From Ridgeia piscesae (taxonomy: Eukaryota > Annelida > Polychaeta > Sabellida > Siboglinidae): 64,000 nucleotides of DNA. The notes below the pieces were generated by a model. That model saw only the letters and a program-made list of their open reading frames with translations, had not been told where the DNA came from and searched no databases. This document shows, piece by piece, positions 12,601-25,500 of this stretch (position 1 is the first letter of the stretch; every line of letters starts with the position of its first letter). The stretch spans positions 67,501 to 131,500 of the forward strand of contig JAODUO010000040.1 in assembly GCA_025642075.2 (NCBI GenBank). Direction: 5' to 3'. A program made the position numbers and the translations under genes.

Positions 12601-15600
12601 AGGCAAAAAGGACTTTTCTAAGCTCTAATATACAGAAATGTTTAGCATGCATGGTTCTTAAGGCCCCCCATTCCTTACTGCACTTACTTAGCTGCAACTA
12701 AAATCTGGAATCAACTCCTTGTTACTATAAAATAATTTGAAACATCCATTTAAAAAAGCAAGACATATTTGTTTGAAATTGCATTCCAACCCAAAACTAT
12801 GGTGATTCCATGACCCAACAATGACTCTTGCCTGTTCCCAGTCATCATCACACTTCATGATTTTTGCATGTTTTGCCTCTGAGCTCAGATTGACAAAAAT
12901 TAAAGGTGATAAATTTGTACCATTATTATTATTTTATAACCATGTAAATATGACGGTTTGTCTCTGCACCCTGACAGTCTTAAAGCCCACACATTGCTGT
13001 AGCATTTGTAAGATTAGCTATGAGAAACCTGTGACTCGATATGATGTGTTGAAACAAGCTATCTTAAATGCAGTCTGTGTGTTTCGGATGTTATTCTTTG
13101 CCACTTAGTCGCACTGAGAGGGCCAATAAGTGCATCTGTTATGACTGCGTGTCTGCTGAACTATGAACCCAGTTTTATCAATGTCGTCCAGACAAAATGT
13201 TGGGCGTGAGAATATGTATAAAAAATGAGCACAATGGATACGGGTGGTCTGTGCAGTATCATTCAGGGCAACGTGTCTGGTGGAATAGTAATTACTGATC
13301 TTCTCAGATGAGATGAAAAACCTGTGAAGACAATATAGTTATAATGTAATATCATTTATAATACAACAGTTTGATTATAATAATGCTTTGCTACAGAATT
13401 TACCATTAGAGCATTTTTATAGTGATTTAATACAAATCAAATTTTCAGCAAGTATATTATATTTTTTTATAATCTTGCTATTCTATTTCTCTTTTAACCC
13501 CAAGACTGGTCTTGGTCCACAAAACTTTTACTTTTCCTGTTGCTGCTTCTGTAATGGTTTCTCGAAAATAGCTATCATGTATTTCATCAACTGAGTGCGA
13601 AAAGGTTGTTCGAAAGGTTTTATCAAATAAACAGTTAACATTAACAAACACTGCCGTAAAAGTTTCCATCTGGTGTTACTACTCTTGTGTTACAAATAAT
13701 AATATAATGCCAAATAAATGTATAGGGTGGCAAATCGGTCAAATGTTATGATCACATTGAGCTAGGATAGGGTGGCAAATTAAAAAAACTAACTACTATA
13801 CCATATTGAAATCCCAAAATCTAAGGAGTTCGACTGATTCACCTAATCAGACAATAGAAACCTGGTGTTCTGACACTGATCAAATTGTGAAGTAACCGGA
13901 AGCCTGACTATCATTACAAATGCTACAAATTTAGCAGTTAGAGGGAGACACATGATGCTCAGTGAGTGATAAATTGCTTCGTGGATTAATGCAGTTGCTC
14001 TCCTGAAAACGTTTTTGTTGGTGAAAATCTCTAAATCTAGTAAACGTATAGTACTAAATAATGGGCATATAGGGTGGCATTTATATTAAATAAATAAATA
14101 AATGTACTGGGAGTCTGGGATGTTTGTTAGGCACCCAAGCGTAATCATGGCATGCTGGGTAGGCCTCATTGACAAGAACTCTGTATGTCAGTCAGTATGA
14201 AACTTAACCTGTCTTTATGTAACTGTTTTTGGTGACGGTTTCATTAGTCATGTCAAATAGATAAGTTGACAATTACTTTTTAGTTCACTATTACAGTTCC
14301 TGCAAACCTTCGCATCACAGGTGGAAGTGTGCAGTGGTTGTGGTGCAGTGACACTGGCACTAACTAGACAGTTGTGAGGGTACACAGTCTGTAGGCAGGA
14401 GGGGCTAGTTGCCTTCCACCCCACTTGTCAGACCTCCCACTTACATGCCCAGCTGTCTTCAGTTTTCCCTTGGCCACAGAAACCAACCAGCCGGCCCTGT
14501 CAGGAGCAATTGGACAGACCCACTGAGTGCATCCTGCTGCAGCTCAACTAATACACAGTCAGATATGTCAGGTGGACATACTGTCATGACCGTCACTTAT
14601 GTCTGGCAGGCATTCTCTTTGAGAAACATTACATAATCCCATGAGATAAGTGAGGGTTTATTGTCATTCAAGGAGCTCTGTGGATGCAAGTATAGCTCTC
14701 CATTAGATCAACTACACCCATGAGAGTAACACTGAGTTAAGGGAGGTATTGGGATGAATATGAAATGACCCCCTGTAGGTATTTATGGGCATGCATCACA
14801 CACATAAACTCATTCATTTTAATAAACCTTAATTTTTTTGTTTTTATGCAACCTTGTATGTGGTGTAGAATTTTTTAATCCGGCATCGTAGATTGCTGTT
14901 AGGCAGAATGTTCCTTGCCCCTGTTGTCAGCCTATGTACCTGGTAGTACGACCAGGGCATGATGAAAGCTGTGCCAGCGCAGGGTGGGATATACCACCAG
15001 TGGGATATACCACCCACACGATTGCGAACAGCTGAATGTTATATCTCGTCCTTACGCAAATAGTTAACTTTGGTTTGTTTTCGTGGTTTCCCAGAACTGT
15101 GAAGTCAATAGCTGTGGTGTAAGCATTAGTGCTAATACATTTGTTTTTATTTAAAATATGACTACTATGGAATGTAAAATGGTATTTCTGAATAGAACTT
15201 CCAAGATATTTGAATATATGAAATTCTTTACCTAAAGATAAAACCCATGCATATATTTAAACATTATAAACAACTAATTTTAATGGAAATATAATATCAG
15301 GAATAATACAATTATTACAATATAACAATTGCTAACTTTGAGTCATTCTTTTTTTTAGCAAAACTAGTTACATTAAATAACACGAGAATGTGTTTTAGTT
15401 AAAATTAATATGGAGAATTAGCAATACCACTGGTAGAGAAACAATGACCATTAATTAAAGTAAATCAAAATTATAGTGAATAATAATTGGCAGCTTCATT
15501 AAAACAAGTCATACACATTAAGAAACTTAAAAATAAATAACAGTGTATTTCTAAAAACATGCAAAATATACTAGATATATGTTAAAGATCACAAAGTATC

Positions 15601-18600
15601 TGTAAAATATGCAATCAATTTTTTTTAATGTCACAAATAACTAAAACCCATCTAAAATGCCTTGCAGACAAATAAAAAGGTAAGAAAGTAAAGTTATGTT
15701 CTTATATAGTGCAGTCTCAATCCTCAGGATTGCTCATAGCGCTTTACACTAGCAGATCTGTTTAACTGAGCACTATCTTGGCTTTTCTGGGAAGCATCTT
15801 TATATGCCTAACAGTCTCGTGAATGGAGACTATTATGTTATAATGAGTCATAATTTAAATAATAATGACGGCCAGTAATTGAGGCCAGCCTCACATGAGA
15901 AAGAGGAAATCAACAATGTTATTTAGTGTAATTTCACTCCTCTCTATCTCTCACTCCTCTCCCCCTCCCCCTCCCCCCGCCTCCCCTTCTCCCTCCTCTC
16001 ACTCTATTGCTCTTATGCTCCCTCCCTCCTTTCCACCTTTCTTCCCTTTCTTCTTGCATAGAGTGAATATAGAGTAAATGTAACGTGTGATCTATTTCCA
16101 GGGTGAGGTTCTACGGGTGTCTCCCAAGGACTGCTGTCCTCAGTGTCTGAAACCAGGCTGCAAGACAGGTTCGATGTCCTTCAAGGTGAGACCGGCTCTT
16201 CCTAGCAACCACTTCCATGCAGTCAGTTCTCATATCTCACCTACCTGCCCAGCTCATAGTGGTGCGGTTAAAACGCTGTGGCAGTTTTTTTTCTCGTGGG
16301 TGGTGGTCTCGGTTATCGCGGCCTGCTGTCACATACAATTGTCCCTGTAATCTGTATGGTCGCTGGAGCGGAAACTGTCCACGTGACAGGCTAGTGACTG
16401 TCCCTTCTTTCGTGTGGCATTCGTATAATTATAGGTTTCACTTAATATGTATTCTGACCCCCATGTAGTATCCACCCTCCCTCTCACCCTGCCACTGATC
16501 GCTCACTCTGATAAACCCCTGCACCTATGATATACATCACATTGGTGACCTGATCAACAGGTGATATTTTTCATGAAAACATTTATTACTTGTCATAAAT
16601 CAGCTTGAGCAAGTGACAATCACCTCACCTATTGCGATAGATGGTCAGTGTAGATCCTGTTTCTCAGATCACAATTTCCCTTGTTTGTATGGGTGTATCA
16701 CTGATATTGTCTTTGTGCTAACAGCTTTTGTCAGTATTCAGAGCGTTAAATTGCATACAAATAATAAAGATGAATAAATATGATAACATGGAAATGAGTG
16801 CACCTGGAAGAAATGGCAGTACAGTGGAAGTCCATGACTTGGTGGGAATGTTCAGTTGTTATGTAACAAAGTCCCATGTCAGTTCCACTGCATATACATG
16901 CATGTTCTTATCTCTTCCGTCTGTAATTTCAAACCATTTTTTTCTCAAGTTTATATTCATACACCAATGTTATTTTGAGTTGACTTGTTTACAAGATTTG
17001 TGGACTGATAGTCTATGATGTTTTTGTAGCATGTGTATAAAAATAATAATTTCTCTCATGCACTCTCTGCTCATTCTCAGTATTCTCCTACTCCCCACTC
17101 TCAGTCAGTCTCTACTTCCTCTCTTTCTCTCTCTCTCTTTCTCTCTCTTTCACTCCTCTCATTCCCAGTATTCTCCTACTCCTCACTCTCAGTCAGTCAG
17201 TCAGTCAGTCAGTCAGTCAGTCAGTCAGTCAGTCAGTCAGTCAGTCAGTCAGTCAGTCAGTCAGTCAGTCAGTCAGTCAGTCAGTCAGTCAGTCAGTCAG
17301 TCAGTCAGTCAGTCAGTCAGTCAGTCAGTCAGTCAGTCAGTCAGTCAGTCAGTCAGTCAGTCAGTCAGTCAGTCAGTCAGTCAGTCAGTCAGTCAGTCAG
17401 TCAGTCAGTCAGTCAGTCAGTCAGTCAGTCAGTCAGTCAGTCAGTCAGTCAGTCAGTCAGTCAGTCAGTCAGTCAGTCAGTCTCTCCTTCCTTCCTTCCT
17501 TCCTTCCTTCCTTCCTTCCTTCCTTCCTTCCTTCCTTCCTTCCTTCCTTCCTTCCTTCCTTCCTCCTCCTCTCCCTCCCTCCCTCCCTCCCTCCCTCCCT
17601 CCCTCCTCCCTCCCTCCCTCCCTCCCTCCCTCCCTCCCTCCCTCCCTCCCTCCCTCCCTCCCTCCCTCCCTCCCTCCCTCCCTCCCTCCCTCCTCCCTCC
17701 CTCCCTCCCTCCCTCCCTCCCTCCCTCCCTCCCTCCCTCCCTCCCTCCCTCCCTCCCTCCCTCCCTCCTCCCTCCCTCCTCCCTCCTCCTCCCTCCCTCC
17801 CTCCCTCCCTCCCTCCCTCCCTCCCTCCCTCCCTCCCTCCCTCCCTCCCTCCCTCCCTCCCTCCCTCCCTCCCTCCCTCCCTCCCTCCCTCCCTCCCTCC
17901 CTCCTCCCTCCCTCCCTCACTCATCACTCTCTGGCACTTTCTCATGCTCTCAGTCTTGATCTGCTACTCTGTCTTTCTATCGCTCTCTCACAGACTTGTG
18001 CACACACTTTCTCGCCCTATTGGTCTTGTTCTCTTTTGCTGACATTTATTTTATCTCTCACTCTCTCACTATATTCTCTCATCAAATGTGTTGTGCTGCC
18101 GACATGTTGAAGTGTGAGTTTTTGGCAGGATGGTGAGAGCTGGCAACGGGACCGGTGCACTCACTGTCTGTGTCAGGGCGGCCAGTTGGTGTGTCGTCAA
18201 CAGACATGTAGTCAGCAATACAGACAGTGCAAGCCTGTGAGTATGATGTCTCTCTCATCCAGTGTGTGTGTCTCAGAGACATCTAAAGTGATCACAGTTT
18301 ACCTAAAGTAAGCACAATTCTATTGCCATTTGGTGTAGACATGTGGAATTGTATGATATATACAATAATGAAATTGAAGACAAAATTAATCCATTGAAGG
18401 CTTCATAATTCCACAACAGGAGTATCACATCTGGCAAACAGGTTTATCATTGCACAAAATTGGATGGAAACTTGAAAATGCTATTGTGGTCTTGCCATCA
18501 TCCCAGCGATAGCACTGTGAACACTATCCATAGATCAGTGATACCACTTGCAACATTTTATATATATTTGAGCAGTGTCCAATTGTCACCAGTAATTAAA

Positions 18601-19460
18601 TAACACCACAATGTCACCAACTTCAAAAACATGCAGGATAGCACGTACTAAAAATATATATTTGAAATGTTTGAATTATTCTCTGTTAGATGGCATGGCA
18701 TGGCATGTATATGAAAGAGGGAACATAAGTAAAAATGGCTCAAGCATGTGAAATGACTCGGTTAATGCATGAATACAAATGGCAGACTTTGAACTTTGCG
18801 GGTTCGCTGCTTGTTCATTAAGCGATAAACATCCTATCGGACACTGTGCTAAACACTGTGAGCTATCTGAGTGATATTGTTATTTTAAACACAAATATGA
18901 AATGTTCCATGTCTTATTGCCTTGCGTTTCTTCTCTCATCTGTACAAAGTACAAAGTGAACTCTGTTGTCACGTCTATCAGACCACGCTACTCTACATCA
19001 GCAGCTGTCTCTTGCAGCACAATCAGAAATCTGGCATTGATTGTAAAGCAGATCTATCATTACATTTACTCACACTTGCCACACGGAGCTTATCTTTTTT
19101 CTTACCTCTCCATAATGTTTAGTGAGCTTCCTGTTTGTGGTGTGGTTTTCCACATGTCATGCCAATGAAAGCTGATTTTTTGCTTTGTTTTTGTTGTTGA
19201 GTATGTCTAACAGCCTCTCAAATGTCTCTCTCATATTATATCTCTGTAAGGTGTTTTTCAGTCATCTCACATATTTCTTTCAGACGGAACAGCTGAGGTG
19301 GAGAAGGAACAGCTGCTGTCCAGAGTGTATACCAAAGGACAGAGGTAGGTCACTTCTGATCATTAGTCAATCCATCAATCAATCAATTAATCGGTTAATC
19401 AGTCTGCTAGTTAGTAACAAGACAAGAATCTCTCAATCAGTCAATCAGTCAGTCAGTCAG

Positions 19461-19524
<64 letters not shown>

Positions 19525-22500
19525 CCAATCAACCAATCAACCAATCAGGCAAGCAAAGAAGCAATACGTCCCATATTAGTGAACAGATCACATGCTCATA
19601 AGTTACAGTAGGAATTGTTAACAACTTCAAAACGACATAAAATAAAATATAATAAATATACCTCTGGGCAGGTGGTATCTCCCCCTGTTAACCCTTCTAG
19701 GTGTACCTGTTTGAATATGTTCTTTGTCTATTCTTGTTTGTTCAGCAGAGGCACTTTCACAAACATAAAACTACAAACAGGTTATGGTTTGGTCATTTTG
19801 AAGCCTGCAGGACTAACTTGAGTTATCTCCTAATTTCATTCCCATTGTTAATCCTCTAATGTTAGGACAATTGAAAGATAAGTCAGATGTAGAAGCTTCG
19901 AGCGCAGAACCTTGGTATGCCATCCAGCCACACAAGCCGCATTGTTGAAGTCATATTGTAGCTGATTGCTCACTCCCCATTGGCAAAATGGCAGTGGGTA
20001 GATCAGCTATCAGCTGTACCGGATGATGAAAGGGTTCCGGGGGAATGTGGGGGGTGGGAGATACAGACCCTGATCACAGGATGTGTAGCAGAAATCAACA
20101 ACATATCGTGTGCAGGTGTGTCTGAATAGACACACCCTTAAGGTCTGACCTGCTATGTGGCAGTAGGAAACATACAGTGTATGTATGGAAGTCGTGCATA
20201 CAGTACATTGAAACATAAGACACTGCTGTATTGTCCAGTGACATGAATGTCAACGTGTTTTACACAGCCTGTGTAAGTGAATACTCTCGGTCACCCTGTT
20301 TACTTACACATCAACATTTTTTGGTGTGTTATGTCTGCTAGTGTTAACATTTCTTGCAGCAGTGAAAAAGTGGACTGCCATGTCGTGACAGCCTCCCTGT
20401 AACACGACTCTAGAGACCTCCACGGTTCACCATCTCAGTATTACTAGATTAGAAACCCCCATTGTAGCTTTGTACTCATATTGAACTGGTACACGTCAGT
20501 TTAAAGCATTGCAATTTCTATGCAACGGTATTACAGCTGCAAAATATTAAATTAGTATTAAATTAGCATTTGATCCACTTCCAGCTAGACACCTATTTAG
20601 TATATATCTGGACAAAACACCCTAGGACCAAGTGAGTGACCTACCGTCTTGGGCAAAACTTCATCCAGATTTAAACCCCATCCAGGCAAAACCACCTCTA
20701 GAAAAAACCCTTCAGACAAACCATCTCCAGAGCAGTACCTTTCAAACAAAGTTCCCCCTAGAAAAATACAAATCGTCATGTTAATATAAAAAAGGATAAA
20801 AGGTTTTTTGAGGGAAAGCATTATACCCTGATACCACTGCAGTAGTGTTTCTGATTCACTACGTTTCCAAGCAACCGTGTTGTCAGGCATGGAGTGTCAT
20901 GTTTAACATGCACCAAGCAGCAGTCTCCTCAGACATAAGCGTGTCGGTGATATGAGGCTAATCGCAAGGGACATGCCTTGTTCTGACAAGTCTTCTGTCA
21001 CCCTACGTGTGTCAAATTACAGATGAACCCATCAGGGACAGCAACCAAAGGGCACTTCATAAGGGTTACATGTGTTCTCACATATTACTAACAGACAACC
21101 CCTTGTGTTACCAGTGAGGATATCATGCGTGGTCCTTGTAGTTTTACTTCACGCTATTAGCTGCATGGTGTAGTGTGAAAATTAATTTGCTTCAGCAATG
21201 GATACAGTTAGTTATACAGGCTTAATGTCACAGTGACGTCAACATGATATCAGAGAATGTAGTAAAAACTTAAATGGGGTAAGGGTAGATCTTTACCTGA
21301 TGGCATGACACTGCCAGAGGTGCTCATAGTTGGCATGAGTCACAGTGGAGATTGTGGAGATCATCTACCATTTGAAGGCTTTAATGTGCCCCTCTTTGCA
21401 TGTTTAGTGAACGGATATTGAAATATGGCACCCAATGTAAAGTATCATATTCATATTGTGTAATTATATCATTTTGGGTAACTGAGAAACTATCTGAAGT
21501 GATTCCCTAGAAGAAGAAGTATGAAATAATGTACTTATAAAAAGGTATAATATTATGTGTGTATGTGTAGAAACTTAATGTAATGTGAGTGTATAATAAA
21601 CTGGGTTTCGAGACTCTCCAAAGAGTGCTTTCACAGTTCTTCACTGTGAGAACACATCTGTTGGTTTGAAATACGTTTTATATTCAAGAAAACAAATAAT
21701 TAAATATTCAATATTCAAAAAATTTTCTGCAGATTTTATTATCATGTGTGTGCACACATGCACAAATGGAAACATGCATATGTACATGAAAGGAGAGCAA
21801 TTTGCCCTCTGACAGTGTACTGTGTTGCTTGTAGAAATATGCAAGGAGAGCATTGCCCAATGATAGTGTCATGTGTTGGTTTTAGCAGAGTGCAAGGAGA
21901 GCATTGCCCCATAACAGTGTCATGTGTTGATTGTAGTGGTGTGCAAGGAGAACATTGTCCCCTAACAGTGTCATGTGTTGGTTGTAGTGGTATACAAGGA
22001 GAACATTGCCCCCTCACTGTGTCATGTGTTGGTTGTAGCGGTGTGCAAGGAGAACATTGCCCCCTAACAGTGTCATGTGTTGGTTGTAGCGGTGTGCAAG
22101 GAGAACATTGCCCACTAACATTGTCATGTGTTGGTTATAGCTGTGTGCAAGGAGAGCATTGCCCACTAACAGTGTCATGTGTTGGTTGTAGCGGTGTGCA
22201 ATGAGAGCATTGCCCTCCAACAGTGTCATGTGTTGCTTGTAATGATGTGCAAAGAGTGCATTGCCCACTAACAGTGTCATGTGTTGGTTGTAGCGGTGTG
22301 CAATGAAAGCATTGCCCACTAACATTGTCATGTGTTGGTTATAGCTGTGTGCAAGGAGAGCATTGCCCACTAACAGTGTCATGTGTTGGTTGTAGCGGTG
22401 TGCAATGAGAACATTGCCCACTAACATTGTCATGTGTTGGTTATAGCTGTGTGCAAGGAGAGCATTGCCCACTAACAGTGTCATGTGTTGCTTGTAATGA

Positions 22501-25500
22501 TGTGCAAAGAGTGCATTGCCCACTAACAGTGTCATGTGTTGGTTGTAGCGGTGTGCAAAGAGGGGATTGCCCACTACTACGAGGGGGACATGTGGAACGT
22601 TTCCAGCTGTGAATTCTGCATCTGTCGCAATGGACAGAAAAGTTGCAGCTTTGCACAGTGTGAGAAAATCAAGTGTAGTCAGGTAAATAGTGAACAGCTT
22701 GTTATTTCTGTGTTGGTAAACACTTACCCATATATGGGCAGGGTTGGGGTTTCATATATACTTGTAATAATTACGGTTACAATGCATTGACAATTGGTTA
22801 TTGTTACATCATTACAATGATATCATGCCATAAAAAACATGTAATTTCTTTGGTGTACATTTACTAGAGATTGTGTTCGAATTTATGTTCTGATACCGGT
22901 GAGTAGGACACAGATTTTTCAACTCTAAATATAAAGCTAAAATATGAAAACAACTTTTTATTTCCTTGAATTGTTCAGTTTTATCACAAATATTAAACAA
23001 ATTATGTAAGTGATATTACCATGAAAACAGCAGGCTGCTAGAGTAGGAATGTGTCTCCTATGTGTGTGCATGTTGGATGAATGCACTAGAAGTAGCTCTA
23101 TTGTAAGAAATATGTCTGAAAAAGGACAAATGGGCATGAAATATTAACCGTAGTCCCTCTCAGTTTTTCTGAAAATCTCTGGTAATGCACACTGAGTGAA
23201 CACTGCTGCATCTGAACACTGACCTGACAAAAGGTAACCCAACCAGGTCATACTAGTGCTATAATTATATAGTATTTTGCCTGGGGCGTCTTGTGGGTTC
23301 CAACATGGCCAACTTGGTAGCAACAAAAGGTGTGATGCTATCTGCCTAAAGTGGCTAATTGCCAGAAAGAGTCCTCAACAACCCTGTGATTTTACAGGGA
23401 TTCTGAAATGCTTATGCCCTATCACTCTGATGGGGCAAAGTGTTATCTGACAGACACACACCCCTGGGGTGTTAGTTTTATATGTGTATATATATCCACT
23501 AATGTGTGGCTGATCAATAGAAAGTACACAGGTGTAATGAAAGAGGTTTTGTGTGAGAGTATACACAAGTAATAATAATAACACAAGTTTTATTAGCAAC
23601 TCAACTGAGTTGGATTGACATTACAATAGGTTACAATTAACTCATCAAAACATCATACAAATACAATATAAATACATTTGATACCGCAAATCATACCATA
23701 TTAATAGCCTTTTTACTGACAGTTGTATAAAGCCCACGGTATAAAGGAGTTACGGAATCTATTCGTTCTAGTAACTGGTAACGGGTACACATTTTTTTTG
23801 ATAGCATCACACATAATGTGTGACTGATGACGGCATGATGACAAGGCAGGTCCAGGGACTCTGTGGTGTATATAACAGCACAGATGTTTCGCTGTGATAG
23901 CAGTATTGTTGTAATTTGTTCTGTGAGCAGTGAAACCTTTTGATTTGTAGGATGAAGAAGAGGTTTTGAACCCTGGAGAATGCTGTCGCAGATGTGTGTC
24001 CTTTGCCAAGTGCTCGTATAAAGGGTCTACTCATAAAGTATGTAGTACAATGGTCATTGTTTCATTGCATATTAATTTTGTTGTATTAATTCATATGTAT
24101 TACCGTGAAAGGGACATGTTCTCATCAAGATCTACTTAAACTTGATTGCTTATAAATTCACTGTCAAGGAACTGTATTGTGTATTGTGGGAGAGGAAGGT
24201 GATAGCAAAGGGAAGACGAAGGAGGGAAATGAGATGGGGAAGGATACAGGTGGTGAGGCGAAAGAGATCTGGAAGCGGGAGGTGATGAGGAAAGGGAGGA
24301 GCTAGGGAGGGAAGGAGATTGGGGGAGGCAAAAGGAAATAGGAAGAGGAAGGGGAATGACATGGGTAAGGAAAAGAAGGGGGTTGAGGTGGTGAAGAATG
24401 TGAGACTGACCGTGTGTGAAGGCACCAGCTGTGTGTTGTAGCATGGTGACACGTGGCAGAGTGGTGCGTGTGAACACTGTGCCTGCAATGATGGCAAGGT
24501 GAAGTGTTACACCCACCCTTGTGAGGAGTGTCCCCCCAACACGGCCAGGGTCACCACGCCTGGTGAATGTTGTGGACAGTGCAAGCCAGGTAGGGAAATA
24601 CCTTCAAAGAATAAAAGTGTACAGGGTTGGTGATATTAAACACTACGTCCCTGAACTGGTTCATTTACGATACAGTTGCTATGCCATATAGTTTTTATAG
24701 GCCTACAGTTTCTATTACTGAAGTTACTAAATCTGTTCCAATCTTAGTGGTGTAAGTCTAGTAACTGATTCTTCTATAAAATAATCTTGTGTAGGATTGA
24801 ATGGGTCTACCAGGGAGTAAAGAGTAAAACACTGAGCAATCCTGAATATATATATATGAAGTTTTGAACTTACCCTTAATTTGTTACGGTACCATCACTT
24901 AGGTTTTGGATGATAGTTGAGCAGAGCCAGGCAAACTTCACTTGAATTTATAATGCATTTATGAAATAATACACAAATCTTAATAAGTCAAAGGTGATGA
25001 TGAATCAGTTTGAATTGCAAACTACTTGGAAAATGTCAGCATAAAACATGCATTCAAAATTGGCATCAACATACAGATAATAGACCAGAATTGAGATTTA
25101 ACAACTATCCACCAGAGGGCGCCACATTGAGAGTTACTGGCTGAGCATGTGGCTCTAAAGATTTATTTTTGTCCAGATTTGCACATTCAATTGTCAGAAT
25201 ATGTTTTTGGAACAGTTGATCTGCAATAGATTGTTAGTATGTGACTATGTTTTCAGTGGTGTGTGGGCCACAGTGTGCCACCTGTAATCCCTCCTACCCT
25301 GAAGTCTGCACGCACTGTAAGAACAATGACAGCATGCTGGAGAGTGGCAGATGTGTGAGGAAATGTGGGAAAGGATTCTTCATGGTGGATGACCACAAGT
25401 GTCAAGGTAAGACACAGAGCACACATAATACATTCACATGCAACATATCTAATACAGTAGTGCGAAATGTGAACACCGCATGAACCATATTAGGTGGAGC

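Larger units (their letters stand above)
9078..16101. other. FRAS1: FRAS1 7-kb intron (exon 3 to exon 4)
   Basis: The longest intron in the window. It holds a TAG/CAG triplet tract, a 45-bp dispersed direct repeat, a decayed non-LTR retrotransposon end and a pyrimidine-rich tract near its 3' end. Several open frames of 60-120 codons occur here, none with recognisable domains. Confidence 0.8.
16186..18128. other. FRAS1: FRAS1 intron between exons 4 and 5
   Basis: The first ~850 bases show nothing recognisable. The rest is dominated by a compound satellite (17070-17918). No coding features; the long open frames over the satellite are low-complexity. Confidence 0.85.
19345..22548. other. FRAS1: FRAS1 intron between exons 6 and 7
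   Basis: It begins with a (TCAA)n tract 20 bases after the donor. It then holds a degenerate ~30-bp repeat (about 20605-20770) and otherwise unique AT-rich sequence, and ends in the 15-copy 51-bp array. Confidence 0.85.

Noticed and set aside
15690..15760. Possible SINE or LINE tail with CATAGCGCTTTACA
   Set aside because: The phrase resembles a string common in invertebrate repeats, but too little sequence surrounds it to define an element.
17031..18110. Long open frames on both strands (Ser-Val-Ser-Gln, Leu-Pro-Pro-Ser or Gly-Arg-Glu repeats)
   Set aside because: They are translations of (TCAG)n, (CCTT)n and (CCCT)n microsatellites and are open in several frames at once; no gene signal.
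21784..22548. Regular 51-bp array as a possible CRISPR
   Set aside because: There are no unique spacers, units are contiguous diverged copies of an exon boundary, and the context is an animal intron.
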